64,000 nt of DNA from Xanthomonas sp. XNM01 (GCF_014851915.1 NZ_JACVAP010000004.1:310001-374000); one strand, 5' to 3'; counted from the first letter of the stretch, positions 26,210 through 35,115 are shown. The notes: generated by a model not told the origin, from the letters alone. Numbers and translations are program-made.

Positions 26210-27112
26210 ATGTTCATCCACAACAAGAAGCTGATGTACACCGTTCGGGTCGAGCGTTCGGATCCGGCACTGGCCGTCCTCATGCTCGAACAGTTCGGCG
26301 GCCCGCAGGGCGAGCTTGCCGCGGCGATGCGCTACTTCACGCAGGCGCTGGGCGAAGTCGACGCGGGGCGCAAGGATCTGCTCCATGACATCGCCACCGA
26401 GGAGCTGAGCCACCTCGAGATCATTGGATCGATCGTCGCGCTTCTCAACCAGGGCCCCAAGGCGATGCTGTCGGAGGGCATGGAGGAGGTCATCGAGATG
26501 CGCAACCTCACCGGTAACAGCACCAGCCAGACGCAGCAGATCCTCTATGGCGGCGGCCCCGCCCTGGTCAATTCCAGCGGCGTTCCTTGGTCGGCCGCCT
26601 ATGTCGATTCGATCGGCGACCCCGCCTGCGACCTGCGCTCGAACATCGCGGCAGAATCGCGCGCGAAGATCGTCTACGAGCGCCTGATCGCCCTCACCGA
26701 CGATCCCGGCATCAAGGATGCACTGACCTTCCTCATGACGCGCGAGATCGCGCACCAGAAGTCGTTCGAGAAAGCGCTGTATGCAATCGAACCGAATTTC
26801 CCACCGGGCATCCTTCCCGGTCACCCGCAGTTCGTCGACAAGTACTACGACCTCTCGCAGGGACGTGGCGATGTCGTCGGTCCCTGGAACTCCGGCGAAC
26901 AATGGGACACGGTCAGCGATCTGGAAGACCAGGTGGCAGTGGATGGCGGCGATGGCGATGCGGTGGTGTCTCTGGAGGACGACGAGGCGGACGCGCTGGA
27001 CGCGCTGCGCGCCAGGACGGCTTCGCGTCCCGACCTGGACAGGGTCACGGGCGCCGATCTTGGTGCCGGACCGGGTGCCGGGGCGACCACCGGCGATTCC
27101 GCACCGCGCTGA
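26210..27112 (+). CDS. Manganese catalase
   Basis: A 300-residue non-haem dimanganese catalase that disproportionates hydrogen peroxide. The ferritin-like four-helix core shows the metal-binding Glu/His motifs: EQFGGPQGELAAAMRYF, DIATEELSHLEIIGSI, AESRAKIVYERLI and MTREIAHQKSFEKAL. The C-terminal ~55 residues are acidic and Gly-rich and probably disordered. The start at MFIHNKKLMY has a GGGAGT ribosome site; a longer upstream frame is rejected. It lies near a DUF892 ferritin-like gene, an association also seen in the enterobacterial yciGFE-katN stress locus. Confidence 0.95.
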   Translation: MFIHNKKLMYTVRVERSDPALAVLMLEQFGGPQGELAAAMRYFTQALGEVDAGRKDLLHDIATEELSHLEIIGSIVALLNQGPKAMLSEGMEEVIEMRNLTGNSTSQTQQILYGGGPALVNSSGVPWSAAYVDSIGDPACDLRSNIAAESRAKIVYERLIALTDDPGIKDALTFLMTREIAHQKSFEKALYAIEPNFPPGILPGHPQFVDKYYDLSQGRGDVVGPWNSGEQWDTVSDLEDQVAVDGGDGDAVVSLEDDEADALDALRARTASRPDLDRVTGADLGAGPGAGATTGDSAPR

Positions 27113-27274
27113 GCGGGCGCGGCTCCAGCCAATCCTGCGGCGGACATGCGTCCAGAATGCCGTTCGGCCGCAGGTTGGGCGTTGAATGGCGGTACCTGCA
27201 GCGCTGTGCCACCAGCCCCCGCCGCGTCAATGCGGCGGCGTCGCTGCTGGAGCGGGCCCTGGCGGGGCGCCTGC

Positions 27275-28591
27275 TCAGCGACCTCGCGTGCGTGTCGCCA
27301 GCAGCAGGGCGCTCAGTCCGACGACCGCGCAGATCACCGAGGCCACCAGCACGCCCAGTTTGGCCGAAGCCACGCTGTCGGCGTCGAACGCGAGTTCGGC
27401 GATGAACAACGCCATGGTGAAGCCGATCCCGGCCAGGATGCTGCCGGGAACCAGCACCCGCCAGCGCAGCGCGGGCGGAAGGATGGCGATCCGCAGCCGC
27501 ACCGCGAGAAACGTGAACAGCACGATGCCCAGCGGTTTGCCGATGACGAAGGCGGCGCCGATGGCATATGCCAGTCCCGTATCGATCCGTGCACTGGTGA
27601 TCGGCACGCCCGCGTTGGCAAGGGCGAACAGCGGCAGGACGATGAAGGCGACCCATGGATGCAGGCCGAGTTCGAGCCGTTCGATCGGCGACAGCGCTTC
27701 TCGTGCGGCGACGCCGGCGCGGTGCAGATCGCCACGGGCTGCCCGGTCGCTGTTCCAGTGCTCATCGGGCGGGTGCGCGATGACACGTCTCAGGATCGCG
27801 CGCAGGCGCGTGTCGCTCACCCAGCGTCGTGACGGCGTCATCAGCCCCAGGATGACGCCAGCCACCGTGGCGTGGACACCGGAGGCGTCGAAGGCGAGCC
27901 AGACGGCGGCACCCAGAGCGATGTACACGGCCGTGCTGCGTATGCCCAGCCTGGCCAGGCCGGCGGTCAACGCGAGCGCGATCCCGGCGGCTCCCAGCGC
28001 AGTCCACGAAAGTGGGTCGCCATAGGCGATCGCTACGACAAGAATCGCGCCGATATCGTCGAAGATGGCGAGCGACAGCAGGAACAGGCGAAGGCTGCCC
28101 GGGACGCGTGTTCCGAGTGCCGCAAGGCAGCCGATGACGAACGCGGTGTCGGTCGACATCACCGTCCCCCAGCCATGCATGCTCTGGTGCTGACTTTGGC
28201 CCAGCAGAAGGAACACGGCGACGGGGACCACCATGCCACCAAGTGCAGCTGCGATGGGGAGCGCAGCCATTCTGGGAGAACGTAGTTCACCAAGGACCAG
28301 TTCGCGCTTCAGCTCCAGCGAGATCACGAAGAAGAACAGGGTCATGAGGCCGTCGTTGATCCAGTGCTTCAAGGAGCGACTGACCTGGCCTGGACCTGCT
28401 GTGAAGCCCAGCCGTGTTTCCCATAGCGCCAGGAACTCCTCCGACCAGGCGCTGTTGGCGAGGCACAGGGCGATGAGCGTGCTCGCCAGCAGCGCGGCTC
28501 CCGCCATCGCCTCGATGCGGACGAAGTACAGGAACGACCTGGCGAGCCGGTCGGTCGGCCCGGGAGGGAGGCGGGACAAGTGTGGACTCAT
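27275..28591 (-). CDS. nhaA: Na+/H+ antiporter NhaA
   Basis: A 438-residue inner-membrane antiporter that expels Na+ in exchange for protons. About 12 hydrophobic helices are visible. The paired aspartates of the ion site are in LAIFDDIGAILV, and family blocks include WINDGLMTLFFFVISLELKRE, STDTAFVIGCLA and ASGVHATVAGVILGL. The length is somewhat above the E. coli protein. The start is set at MSPHLSRLPP (28591); the 45-residue upstream extension is Arg-rich and crosses a terminator-like region. The neighbouring upstream microprotein gene has its own terminator, so nhaA is transcribed separately. Confidence 0.95.
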   Translation of the reverse strand: MSPHLSRLPPGPTDRLARSFLYFVRIEAMAGAALLASTLIALCLANSAWSEEFLALWETRLGFTAGPGQVSRSLKHWINDGLMTLFFFVISLELKRELVLGELRSPRMAALPIAAALGGMVVPVAVFLLLGQSQHQSMHGWGTVMSTDTAFVIGCLAALGTRVPGSLRLFLLSLAIFDDIGAILVVAIAYGDPLSWTALGAAGIALALTAGLARLGIRSTAVYIALGAAVWLAFDASGVHATVAGVILGLMTPSRRWVSDTRLRAILRRVIAHPPDEHWNSDRAARGDLHRAGVAAREALSPIERLELGLHPWVAFIVLPLFALANAGVPITSARIDTGLAYAIGAAFVIGKPLGIVLFTFLAVRLRIAILPPALRWRVLVPGSILAGIGFTMALFIAELAFDADSVASAKLGVLVASVICAVVGLSALLLATRTRGR

Positions 28592-28651
28592 GCGCAGCAG
28601 CCCCTTGGACAACCGGCGGACGAGGTGCGGGAGCGGCCATCTCCACCCATG

Positions 28652-28674
28652 AAAAAGGCCGCGCTGGCGCGGCC
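28652..28674 (-). terminator. Intrinsic terminator of the microprotein gene
   Basis: On the minus strand a 7-bp GC stem (GGCCGCG / CGCGGCC, loop CCAG) is followed by TTTTT. It lies 27 bp behind the stop of the 45-residue gene and ~60 bp before the nhaA start. Confidence 0.85.
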
Positions 28675-28700
28675 TCCGTACAACACCTGGCTGGAACGGC

Positions 28701-28838
28701 TCACTTGCGCTGCTTGCCGCTCTCACCGGATGGTCGGTCCTGCGCCTGCTTCTTGTCCTTGTCTGGTTGCTTCTTCTGATCGGTCTGCTTGCCGGTGGAT
28801 TGCTTCTGTCGATCCTGGTTGTTGCTGGGGCTGCTCAT
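28701..28838 (-). CDS. Lys/Gln/Asp-rich microprotein
   Basis: A 45-residue hydrophilic peptide, MSSPSNNQDRQKQSTGKQTD followed by repeated KK/QPDKDKKQ-type segments and ending GESGKQRK. It has no hydrophobic residues to speak of, so it is intrinsically disordered. Support comes from a clean ATG-to-stop frame, codon choice and its own intrinsic terminator directly downstream. Function is unknown. Position among Mn catalase and ferritin-like genes suggests a desiccation or stress role, which is inference. Confidence 0.7.
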   Translation of the reverse strand: MSSPSNNQDRQKQSTGKQTDQKKQPDKDKKQAQDRPSGESGKQRK

Positions 28839-29315
28839 GGTCTACTCCACTGCGATGAAGTCATCGCTCGGTCACAGTGTTCCTGCCGGAGTGACGCGGT
28901 CGTGACCCTTGAGGGCCTGGCTGCGGCATGCGCATGCGGCACGAAACTACGTGCGGCGCGAAGGGATGAAAGAGTCGCTGCGGGGCATGTCTTGCTTCGG
29001 GTCAGGAGGCATGAGTTCCTCACGTTCGTGTCATTTGGTCCGGAGCACCGTGGCGTTGGGATGATTCCATTGCGATGGAGGAGATGATGCGTCGCCAGCA
29101 GTGCGAGGATTTCCAACAGATGCCTGACGACAAGGCGACTCCGCAGGAACACCATCCGGAGTAGCTACCCGGCCAGTCCGATGATCCGGAAGACGATCGG
29201 CAGGAGAAGAAGGAGTACGCCTGAGTAACCGCATCGGGGCAAGGGGCAGGACGCCATTCTCGATGCGTTCGGAACACCTCATCCACCGCTACATTCCTTT
29301 CGAGTCGAGAGTTCC
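28839..29315. other. Intergenic region containing an interrupted small frame
   Basis: About 480 bp. The only notable item is a 29-codon frame starting ATGGAGGAGATG at 29075 that stops at an amber codon (29162-29164). The same frame then continues for 19 acidic and basic codons to a TGA at 29222. The composition resembles a small charged stress protein broken by one nonsense change, but a ribosome site is not obvious. Confidence 0.3.
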
Positions 29316-29816
29316 ATGAGCATCAAGACAATCCAGGACCTTTTCGTCCATGAGCTATCCGGCGTGCACAACGCCGAGCGTCAGCTGACGCAGTCGTTGC
29401 CGAAGCTCGCACGTGCTGCGAAGGACCCGATGCTTGCCGACGCATTCAGCCTTCACCTCGATGAGACGAACGGCCAGATCAAACGTATCGAACGGATCGT
29501 CGAAGGGCTGGGTATCAAGCTCACGCGCATCAGATGGGCGGCGATGGAGGGCCTTGTCGAAGAAAACAAGGAGATCATCGAATCGATCGATCGGGGTCCG
29601 CTACGCGATGCAGCGCTGATCGGCGGCGCACAGAAGGTCGAACACTACGAGATTGCCTGCTATGGCACGCTCGCAGCACTGGCCAGGCAGCTCGGATACG
29701 AAGAGGCGCTTCAGCTGCTGCTGGAGACCCTGGACGAGGAGAAGGCGACCGACGAGAAGCTCACCGGCCTGGCTCTGGGGGGTGGCAACCAGAAGGCCGA
29801 AAGCGGTAGAGCCTGA
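29316..29816 (+). CDS. Ferritin-like protein, YciE/YciF type (DUF892)
   Basis: A 166-residue four-helix-bundle protein. DUF892 hallmarks are DLFVHELSGVHNAERQLTQSLPKLA at the N terminus, the helix ending RIERIVEGLG, and the KVEHYEIACYGTLAALARQLG block carrying the second metal-ligand set. YciE/YciF proteins are general-stress proteins with a dimetal-capable ferritin-like fold and no proven activity. It is the nearest plus-strand gene behind Mn catalase, and a second DUF892 gene is at 54.7 kb. Confidence 0.92.
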   Translation: MSIKTIQDLFVHELSGVHNAERQLTQSLPKLARAAKDPMLADAFSLHLDETNGQIKRIERIVEGLGIKLTRIRWAAMEGLVEENKEIIESIDRGPLRDAALIGGAQKVEHYEIACYGTLAALARQLGYEEALQLLLETLDEEKATDEKLTGLALGGGNQKAESGRA

Positions 29817-29854
29817 GCCGCAGAACGTCGAGCGCCTTGAAGCATCTTCGCTGG

Positions 29855-29885
29855 GAGATAACGGGGGTCAGGTTCACTTCCTTGC
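29855..29885 (+). repeat. Possible REP-like remnant
   Basis: The string GGGGGTCAGGTTCACTTCC resembles the short GGGGTCAG-type sequences that accompany REP-associated transposases in related bacteria. No transposase gene or partner copy is present in the window, so this is at most a remnant. Confidence 0.25.
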
Positions 29886-30036
29886 AGCACTCGGACCGCC
29901 AGTGCAGTTGGTACAAGAATGGGCTGATTGGAATTTGAGCGCGACATGCAAGATCTCAAGTGGGGATCTGATGAACCGGCCCTCCTTACAGACAGGTGGG
30001 TATATTCCGTTGATTGAATGACACAAGGGGGATTCC

Positions 30037-30489
30037 GTGATCAAACGCACCGCGCTGCTGTTGGTTCTAGTCATGATGTCTGCATGCTCGACGTCCAGCC
30101 GCGTACACCAGGCGCCAGCCGGGCTGGCAAAAAACGCATTCGAGTACCAGTTCGCCAATCGCGACGGTGACAATGCCGAGGGGGTCGCCGAGCTTGACCG
30201 TGTCATTCAGAACCGGCTGTTGAGCAACGGCCTGATCAACAACGGTACTGCCTCGGGAACGATCGAGGTCACGCTCACGCACTATTACGTGCGCCACGGC
30301 GCGGCACGTGCCCTGGTCGGCGTCATGGCCGGGAGGGACAAGATCATCAGCCACGTGCGTGTCGTCGATGGCGGTGGCAATCAACTGGCGGCCTTCGAAG
30401 TCGAGTCCACCAACTCCACCGCCTGGGGCACGACCGGCGGCTTGCACGAAAAGCACGCAGAAGAAATTGTTGCTCGCTTGAAAGGCTAG
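30037..30489 (+). CDS. Outer-membrane-type lipoprotein, DUF4410-like
   Basis: A 150-residue lipoprotein starting at GTG (30037) with an AGGGGGA site. The signal peptide ends in a lipobox, MMSAC, with Cys17 as the lipidated residue. The mature part shows the DUF4410-like pattern of a beta-alpha fold: VAELDRVIQNRLLSNGLI, TIEVTLTHYYVRHGAARALVG, and a C-terminal HEKHAEEIVARLKG. The function of the family is unknown. It stands alone between the DUF892 gene and a gene-free stretch. Confidence 0.8.
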   Translation: MIKRTALLLVLVMMSACSTSSRVHQAPAGLAKNAFEYQFANRDGDNAEGVAELDRVIQNRLLSNGLINNGTASGTIEVTLTHYYVRHGAARALVGVMAGRDKIISHVRVVDGGGNQLAAFEVESTNSTAWGTTGGLHEKHAEEIVARLKG

Positions 30490-30863
30490 GGATCAGCGTC
30501 GGCCACCAGGCGGACTCGACTGCCGTCCTCTTCGTGCGGCGGTCGAGTCGCTGTCTCGGCACATGCCGATCAATGCCGGACAGGCTACGACTCGGCTGTG
30601 GCCTGTTGCATGGTGGCAAGCGAAAGGCGAGGAAACCCAGTCGTGCTTGCGATTACTTGTCGACCTGGCATCCAACCTCCTCTCAGCAGTTCACCAGGCG
30701 CGCATCGTGCGGCGATCCTCTCGGGGATGTGCCTGCTTCATCAAGGCGGGTGCATGCGCCCATCCAGGGCGATTTCCCGTCACGTAGGCTACGGGTGTAC
30801 AGCGACAGCACAGCTCCATTGGCGCCGTTGATCTGCACACTGCAACGCGAGTCGCCGCTGCCT
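30490..30863. other. Gene-free stretch
   Basis: About 370 bp with no gene, repeat or terminator that I could recognise. Confidence 0.5.
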
Positions 30864-31202
30864 CTACAACGTATCCGCACCCACCACTGTCAGCGCGTCA
30901 TCTGTCCTGGGATCCAGGGTCAGGAACAGCGTGCGGCCGTCCTTGCCGTAGCCCACGGTGCAGATCGCCTGCCAGCCATTGCCGCAATCCAGCTCCGGAT
31001 AGCGCTCGATGGGCGCGCGCCCTTCGTAGTCGTGCGGCTGGACGGCCCAGCCTTCGTCCAGCAGCAGGTGCCGTGCCCGGGCGTAGTCCATGCCCATGTA
31101 CAGGCCGGAAGGCGTGGCGCCGGTCTCCGGGTTCGCCGGTGCCGTGGGGCTGGGAGTTGCGGGCGATGCCGCCAGTGCCGCGATGAGTGCGAATGCCTTC
31201 AT
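30864..31202 (-). CDS. Small secreted protein of unknown function
   Basis: A 112-residue protein with a short signal peptide (MKAFALIAALAASPATPS) and a mature domain containing MGMDYARARHLLLDEGWAVQPHD and two cysteines (LDCGNGWQAICTVGYG) that may form a disulfide. The C terminus (TLFLTLDPRTDDALTVVGADTL) looks beta-stranded. No family name is recognised. The start at 31202 is set by the signal peptide; a longer frame would run into the hipA stop. It lies just downstream of hipBA on the same strand but is not obviously co-functional. Confidence 0.7.
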   Translation of the reverse strand: MKAFALIAALAASPATPSPTAPANPETGATPSGLYMGMDYARARHLLLDEGWAVQPHDYEGRAPIERYPELDCGNGWQAICTVGYGKDGRTLFLTLDPRTDDALTVVGADTL

Positions 31203-31279
31203 CGCGGCAGCATGACAGGTGCAACGCCATTCGGACCAGCTGCTCCGGCGGCGCCCCGTGGACGATGCCAACGGTGTCG

Positions 31280-32587
31280 TCACGATCCAGCCAGCAGCAC
31301 CCGCATCCGACGCTTCACACCCGCACTGACCGTCTCATGCAGTGCCGGCGGGAAATCCATCGGGAGTTCGGCTTCGAGCGATGCGAGTGCGCCATCGATA
31401 CGTTCAGCAACGCCCTCGATTGCACTGGTGACCAGCGAAGGCGGCAGGTGCGCGGCTTCGCCGGTCTGGAAGAAATGCCGCGTCTGGATGTCGTCGATGC
31501 GGTAGTGGTTGCCGTTGCCGACCGACATGGCGAGCTTCATCTGCTTGCGTTCGATCTGGCGCGCGGCAATGCTCGGCTGCGCGCTCAGCACGTCGTACAG
31601 CGGCGTCAGCGCGTAGCCCCCGCGGGGATACAGGAAGACACTGAAGTTCTTGGCATGACCATCCGTGGCACCGATCAGCCAGAAGACCAGCTGCGCCTGC
31701 AGCAGGGTGCGCTGGTCGTGGGCTGGTGAATCGGCACCCTTGAGCAGCTCGATGATGTGGCCGATGCCGGGGCCCCCGTGGCTCTGGTACTTGCGCGTTG
31801 GTGGTACCGACAGCGCCTGGCAGCAGTCCTCCTGCGGCAGGCGGATGAGGCGGCCACTGCTCCAGATCCGGTCGAAGCGTTCGACCACCAGCGCCCTGGT
31901 CTGGCCGAACGTCGCGATCTCGGCCTTGTTGACCGGCAGGCCGAGGTGTCGCAGCAACTGCAGGCAGTAGAACTCGTTCTCGACGCTGTTGGACAGGTCG
32001 ATGCCGTTCGGAAGTCGGCCGATCTGGGGCTTGAACAGGTGTGTGGTCGGTGTGGTGCCATGCGGTTTGAACCACTTGCCATCCATCCGCAGCAGAGCGG
32101 TCTTTTCCTGCGCGCCGGCGATCGAGATGCGGAAATCGTCGTCCCGGCTCAAGCCCAGTGGAGCCTGAGCGAGCGACGCAAGCAGCCGTTCGATGGCCTG
32201 GTCGTCGATCGGCTCTGCGGTGATCCCGGCGATGCTTTCCGCGGGCGCATCGCCGGCGATGAACTGCAGTGCGCCGACACAGTCCCTGCCGATGGCTGCC
32301 AGCAGGCTGTACGCATCGGTGCCGGCGGCCCCGACCTTCTCGGCCACACGCCTGCGCACTCCGTCCGAGTCCGGCAGCAGGTTCTCGAACACCGCCGCGA
32401 CCGGCTCGCCGCGCCATGGTTCTTCGCGCAGTGGCAGCGACAGCGAGACCGGAAAAGCCTTGTCGTTGTCCAGCCATGTGCGGTCGTAGTGAAACGCGAT
32501 CGCGCCACTGGGCTCTTTCAGCAGATGCCCGACCAGCCGGTCGTTCTGGTGCACGCGCAGCGGCGGATGCTGGCGGGTTCGGGCCAT
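31280..32587 (-). CDS. hipA: HipA toxin kinase
   Basis: A 435-residue Ser/Thr kinase toxin. The autophosphorylated gating serine is in the hallmark RISIAGAQEKTALL (near residue 154), and the catalytic loop is in GATDGHAKNFSVF. HipA of E. coli phosphorylates glutamyl-tRNA synthetase and triggers growth arrest and persistence. The N-terminal subdomain (GHLLKEPSGAIAFHYD, PVSLSLPL, FENLLPDSDGVRRR) is complete. The ATG shares one base with the hipB stop (TGATG), typical of hipBA. All key residues are intact, so it should be active. Confidence 0.94.
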   Translation of the reverse strand: MARTRQHPPLRVHQNDRLVGHLLKEPSGAIAFHYDRTWLDNDKAFPVSLSLPLREEPWRGEPVAAVFENLLPDSDGVRRRVAEKVGAAGTDAYSLLAAIGRDCVGALQFIAGDAPAESIAGITAEPIDDQAIERLLASLAQAPLGLSRDDDFRISIAGAQEKTALLRMDGKWFKPHGTTPTTHLFKPQIGRLPNGIDLSNSVENEFYCLQLLRHLGLPVNKAEIATFGQTRALVVERFDRIWSSGRLIRLPQEDCCQALSVPPTRKYQSHGGPGIGHIIELLKGADSPAHDQRTLLQAQLVFWLIGATDGHAKNFSVFLYPRGGYALTPLYDVLSAQPSIAARQIERKQMKLAMSVGNGNHYRIDDIQTRHFFQTGEAAHLPPSLVTSAIEGVAERIDGALASLEAELPMDFPPALHETVSAGVKRRMRVLLAGS

Positions 32588-32844
32588 CAGATCAGATCCT
32601 GGGGATCGAATCCGCGGCTGCGCCCACCGATCCGGCATTCCAGATCGAGAGCGGCCAGCACCGACAGCAGCGTGTCCAGTCGCGTGGCCGGATTGCCGGT
32701 TTCGATCAGCGAGATCGTTTCCTGCCGCAGGCCCGCGCGCTCACCGAGTTCGCGCTGGCTGATGCCGAGGCGTTTGCGGTTGCGCCGGATGATGGACCCG
32801 ATCTGCTGGGGCGTGCGGGCGAGGTTGTGCATGGTGGCGTCCAT
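32587..32844 (-). CDS. hipB: HipB-type antitoxin (XRE family)
   Basis: An 85-residue antitoxin and autorepressor. The XRE helix-turn-helix is IGSIIRRNRKRLGISQRELGERAGLRQETISLIETG, followed by LDTLLSVLAALDLECRI, which matches the HipB dimer core. The start is MDATMHNLARTP (32844); the ATG four codons later is possible. It precedes hipA with TGATG coupling. Inverted repeats upstream are candidate operators. Confidence 0.92.
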   Translation of the reverse strand: MDATMHNLARTPQQIGSIIRRNRKRLGISQRELGERAGLRQETISLIETGNPATRLDTLLSVLAALDLECRIGGRSRGFDPQDLI

Positions 32845-32863
32845 GGCAGGAACATGCGCTGAT

Positions 32864-32931
32864 TCCGATAAGTCGTCAACATCGGATCTGGCGAATAACC
32901 TAACTTTATGTGTCAATACCGATGATTTCGG
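32864..32931 (-). promoter_or_regulatory. Candidate HipB operators and hipBA promoter region
   Basis: An inverted repeat TCCGAT-N11-ATCGGA spans 32864-32886, and a second, CCGA-N5-TCGG, spans 32919-32931. A TTGACA-like element lies between them on the minus strand. HipB binds paired palindromes upstream of hipBA, so these are reasonable operators. The -10 box could not be fixed. Confidence 0.45.
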
Positions 32932-33112
32932 CTGGTGCGCACGGTCTCTCACCGCTGACGGGTTGGGTGCTTACGTTTGCCCGGGCGGCATTCCTCGAGA
33001 AGAGCCTTCGGCGAGCGTCACTCCGGGGCCCGGTGTCGAAGAGGCGCCGTGTCCCGATGCGGCTGCCGACGCATTCCCCGGCTCGCTTCGATCCCGTCGT
33101 ATCCGGCGGCGG

Positions 33113-33853
33113 TCAGTCGTCGGCATCCGCATCGTCCCAGGACGCTTCTTCCTCCTCCAACCGTGATGCGGCTTCCGCGACCGGATCCGCCGGCTCCAGC
33201 AGCGTGTAGTCATCGAGCGCGGGATCGTGGATGCGGCGGCTCACCGGGTAGCTCTCCAGTGCGGGCTGCAGGGCACGACGCGCCAGCGTGGCCGGCGAGG
33301 TGATGTCGCCGGCCAGCCAGCGCAGGGCGAGGGACGGATCGAGGAAGACCGGGCCGTCCTTGGTGAGTGGCGACGGAATGGCCGGGTTGGGGCCGGTGAG
33401 GATGGTGAAACTCAGCAGCGATGCGCCGGTTTCAGCATCGTCCCAGCGCTCCCAGAGACCGGCCGCCAGCAGTGCCAGGCCATCGCTGCGCTGGATGAAG
33501 TGCGGCCACGGCGGCGGGTGCTGGCGGGCCCACTTGTAGTAGCCGGACATCGGCACGACGCAGGGACGCTGCTTCCAGGCCTGGGCGAAGACGCGGCTCG
33601 TCGGCGCGCGCTCCAGGCGCGCGGTGACCGTCGTGTAGCGGGTGGCCGGCTCCCTGGACCAGCGAGGCACCAGGCCCCAGGCCATGTCCGCCGCAACGGC
33701 GCCGCCCGGGTCGGCCATCGCCAGGACGCAGGCGGGCTTGCCCTTGCCGATGTTGTAGCGGTCGGGTGCGCCCGCCAGTGCGGCAGCCACCTCGTCGGGC
33801 AGACCGATCGGCAGCACATCGACGTCGGCGAAGGCCTGGGCGAATCGGCGCAT
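33113..33853 (-). CDS. SRAP/HMCES-like protein with lost catalytic residues
   Basis: A 246-residue member of the YedK/HMCES family, which normally crosslinks to abasic sites in single-stranded DNA through Cys2. The fold is recognisable (RYNIGKGKPACVLAM, WGLVPRW, ARLERAPTSRVFAQAW, FTILTGPNPAIPSPLTKDGPVFL). However, the MCGRF start is MRRF, so Cys2 is absent. The Glu of GxxEW is Lys (GYYKW), the Asn of NAR is Thr, and the His of the IHxRMP motif is missing. It has an acidic C-terminal tail. This is either a pseudo-enzyme that may still bind DNA or a decaying gene, although the frame is fully open. Confidence 0.85.
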   Translation of the reverse strand: MRRFAQAFADVDVLPIGLPDEVAAALAGAPDRYNIGKGKPACVLAMADPGGAVAADMAWGLVPRWSREPATRYTTVTARLERAPTSRVFAQAWKQRPCVVPMSGYYKWARQHPPPWPHFIQRSDGLALLAAGLWERWDDAETGASLLSFTILTGPNPAIPSPLTKDGPVFLDPSLALRWLAGDITSPATLARRALQPALESYPVSRRIHDPALDDYTLLEPADPVAEAASRLEEEEASWDDADADD

Positions 33854-33982
33854 GCGGCAAGCTTGGGCGCGGTGTCGTGAGTCCGTCGTGGACCACGCGT
33901 GGTTCTGGTGCGGCGCGGGCAGTCGTCTTCATCAATCGGGGCACCTCGGTCCTGCCGGGGCAGGCCAGGCGTGGCGCCGTCG

Positions 33983-34384
33983 TCACCCGCGTGCCGGGCG
34001 GATGGAGATCGCCGGGAAGGCGTCGACGTGGTGGAAGAGGATCCGCGGATGCGCCGGCAGCCCGGCCGCTGCGGCTTCCAGCATCCGGATCAACCCCTGG
34101 TCGCCCTGTGCGATGGCCTCGGGCCAGTGCGGATACACCCCGGCCAGCGCGATCTCGAAGGTCGAACTGCCCAGCTCGTCGACGATGTCCTCGAGCAGTC
34201 CCCAGTCCTGCGCGGCATCGACCCGCCCGAGGATCTTATCCAGCGACGTGTCCGGATGGAGGCGCCACGCCCACAGGTTCAGCCAGGGCGTACCGACCGA
34301 GGTGTCGATGACGGCTTCCACGAGGTCCGCCTCGTGGTGGGCCTGGAGGAATCGGCGGAGTGCAGCCTGCAGGGAGGATTCCAT
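33983..34384 (-). CDS. Hypothetical protein
   Basis: A 133-residue soluble protein of unknown family, beginning MESSLQAALRRFLQAHHEADLVEAVIDTSVGTPWLNLWAWRL. It is rich in helical Leu/Ala segments with Trp and His residues and no signal peptide or membrane helix. The start is chosen at 34384 where the low-complexity upstream extension ends. It lies upstream of the SRAP-like gene on the same strand with a ~130-bp gap, so co-transcription is possible. Confidence 0.65.
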   Translation of the reverse strand: MESSLQAALRRFLQAHHEADLVEAVIDTSVGTPWLNLWAWRLHPDTSLDKILGRVDAAQDWGLLEDIVDELGSSTFEIALAGVYPHWPEAIAQGDQGLIRMLEAAAAGLPAHPRILFHHVDAFPAISIRPARG

Positions 34385-34643
34385 CGGGACGTTGTCGAAT
34401 GGGAGGCGGGAGGCCTGGGGCAAGGCACTGCGGTGGCGAGTCGGCGTGCAGTGCCACGTTTTGCCGCGCGGGATCGTGGAACGGCGCGCTCTGCTGTCGC
34501 CGTGCGGCCATGATGCCGCAGGGAGCTGGCATGCGCTGGACCCTTCTGCTGACGCCACGCGGACGCCGCTGGCGGAATCATGCCGAGGGGCGCGCTGGGT
34601 GCGTCCCAGGCAGCGCCACGTCCAGGAGCACAGAAGGGAGACC

Positions 34644-34964
34644 ATGAGCCGAAAGACGCGCATCAGCCTGCTGGCGGTCCTTGTCCTGCTGCTGGTCGTT
34701 GCCTGCACGCAGCTGACGCTCTTCGTCACCCAGCCGATCTCCACGGCGCCCGAGGGCAGCACGCTGGTGATGCTGCGCACCGACCGCACCCGGTTCATCG
34801 ACAGCGCCGATGGCGTCTGCCTGCGTCAGTACGGCGCCGTCTCGGTGTTCTGCCGGCTGGCCATCGTGGGCGAGACCAACCTCCAGGGCGTCGTGCTGCT
34901 GCGACTGCCCTTCAGCCAGACCCTGTACGACATCTCCACCGGCGTCCGCCGCTACGCGGAGTGA
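34644..34964 (+). CDS. Small membrane or lipoprotein of unknown function
   Basis: A 106-residue protein with an N-terminal hydrophobic helix (ISLLAVLVLLLVVACTQLTLF) that contains a possible lipobox VVAC. The remainder has beta-strand character (GSTLVMLRTDRTRFIDSADGVCLRQYG, VVLLRLPFSQTLYDIS) and two further cysteines. An AAGGGAGA ribosome site lies just before the ATG. No family recognised. Confidence 0.7.
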   Translation: MSRKTRISLLAVLVLLLVVACTQLTLFVTQPISTAPEGSTLVMLRTDRTRFIDSADGVCLRQYGAVSVFCRLAIVGETNLQGVVLLRLPFSQTLYDISTGVRRYAE

Positions 34965-35115
34965 GAGGTTGCGGCAGGGAGATGCATCCTGCGCTGCGGT
35001 CAGGTCGGCCGGTCGCGCCGCGCCTCAATGTGCAGATGTGGGATCGACTGTCTGCTGCGGTGCCCCGCGCGCGATTCCCGCGATGCGTGAGTGCTGGTGG
35101 GCGCCGTGATGTCTT

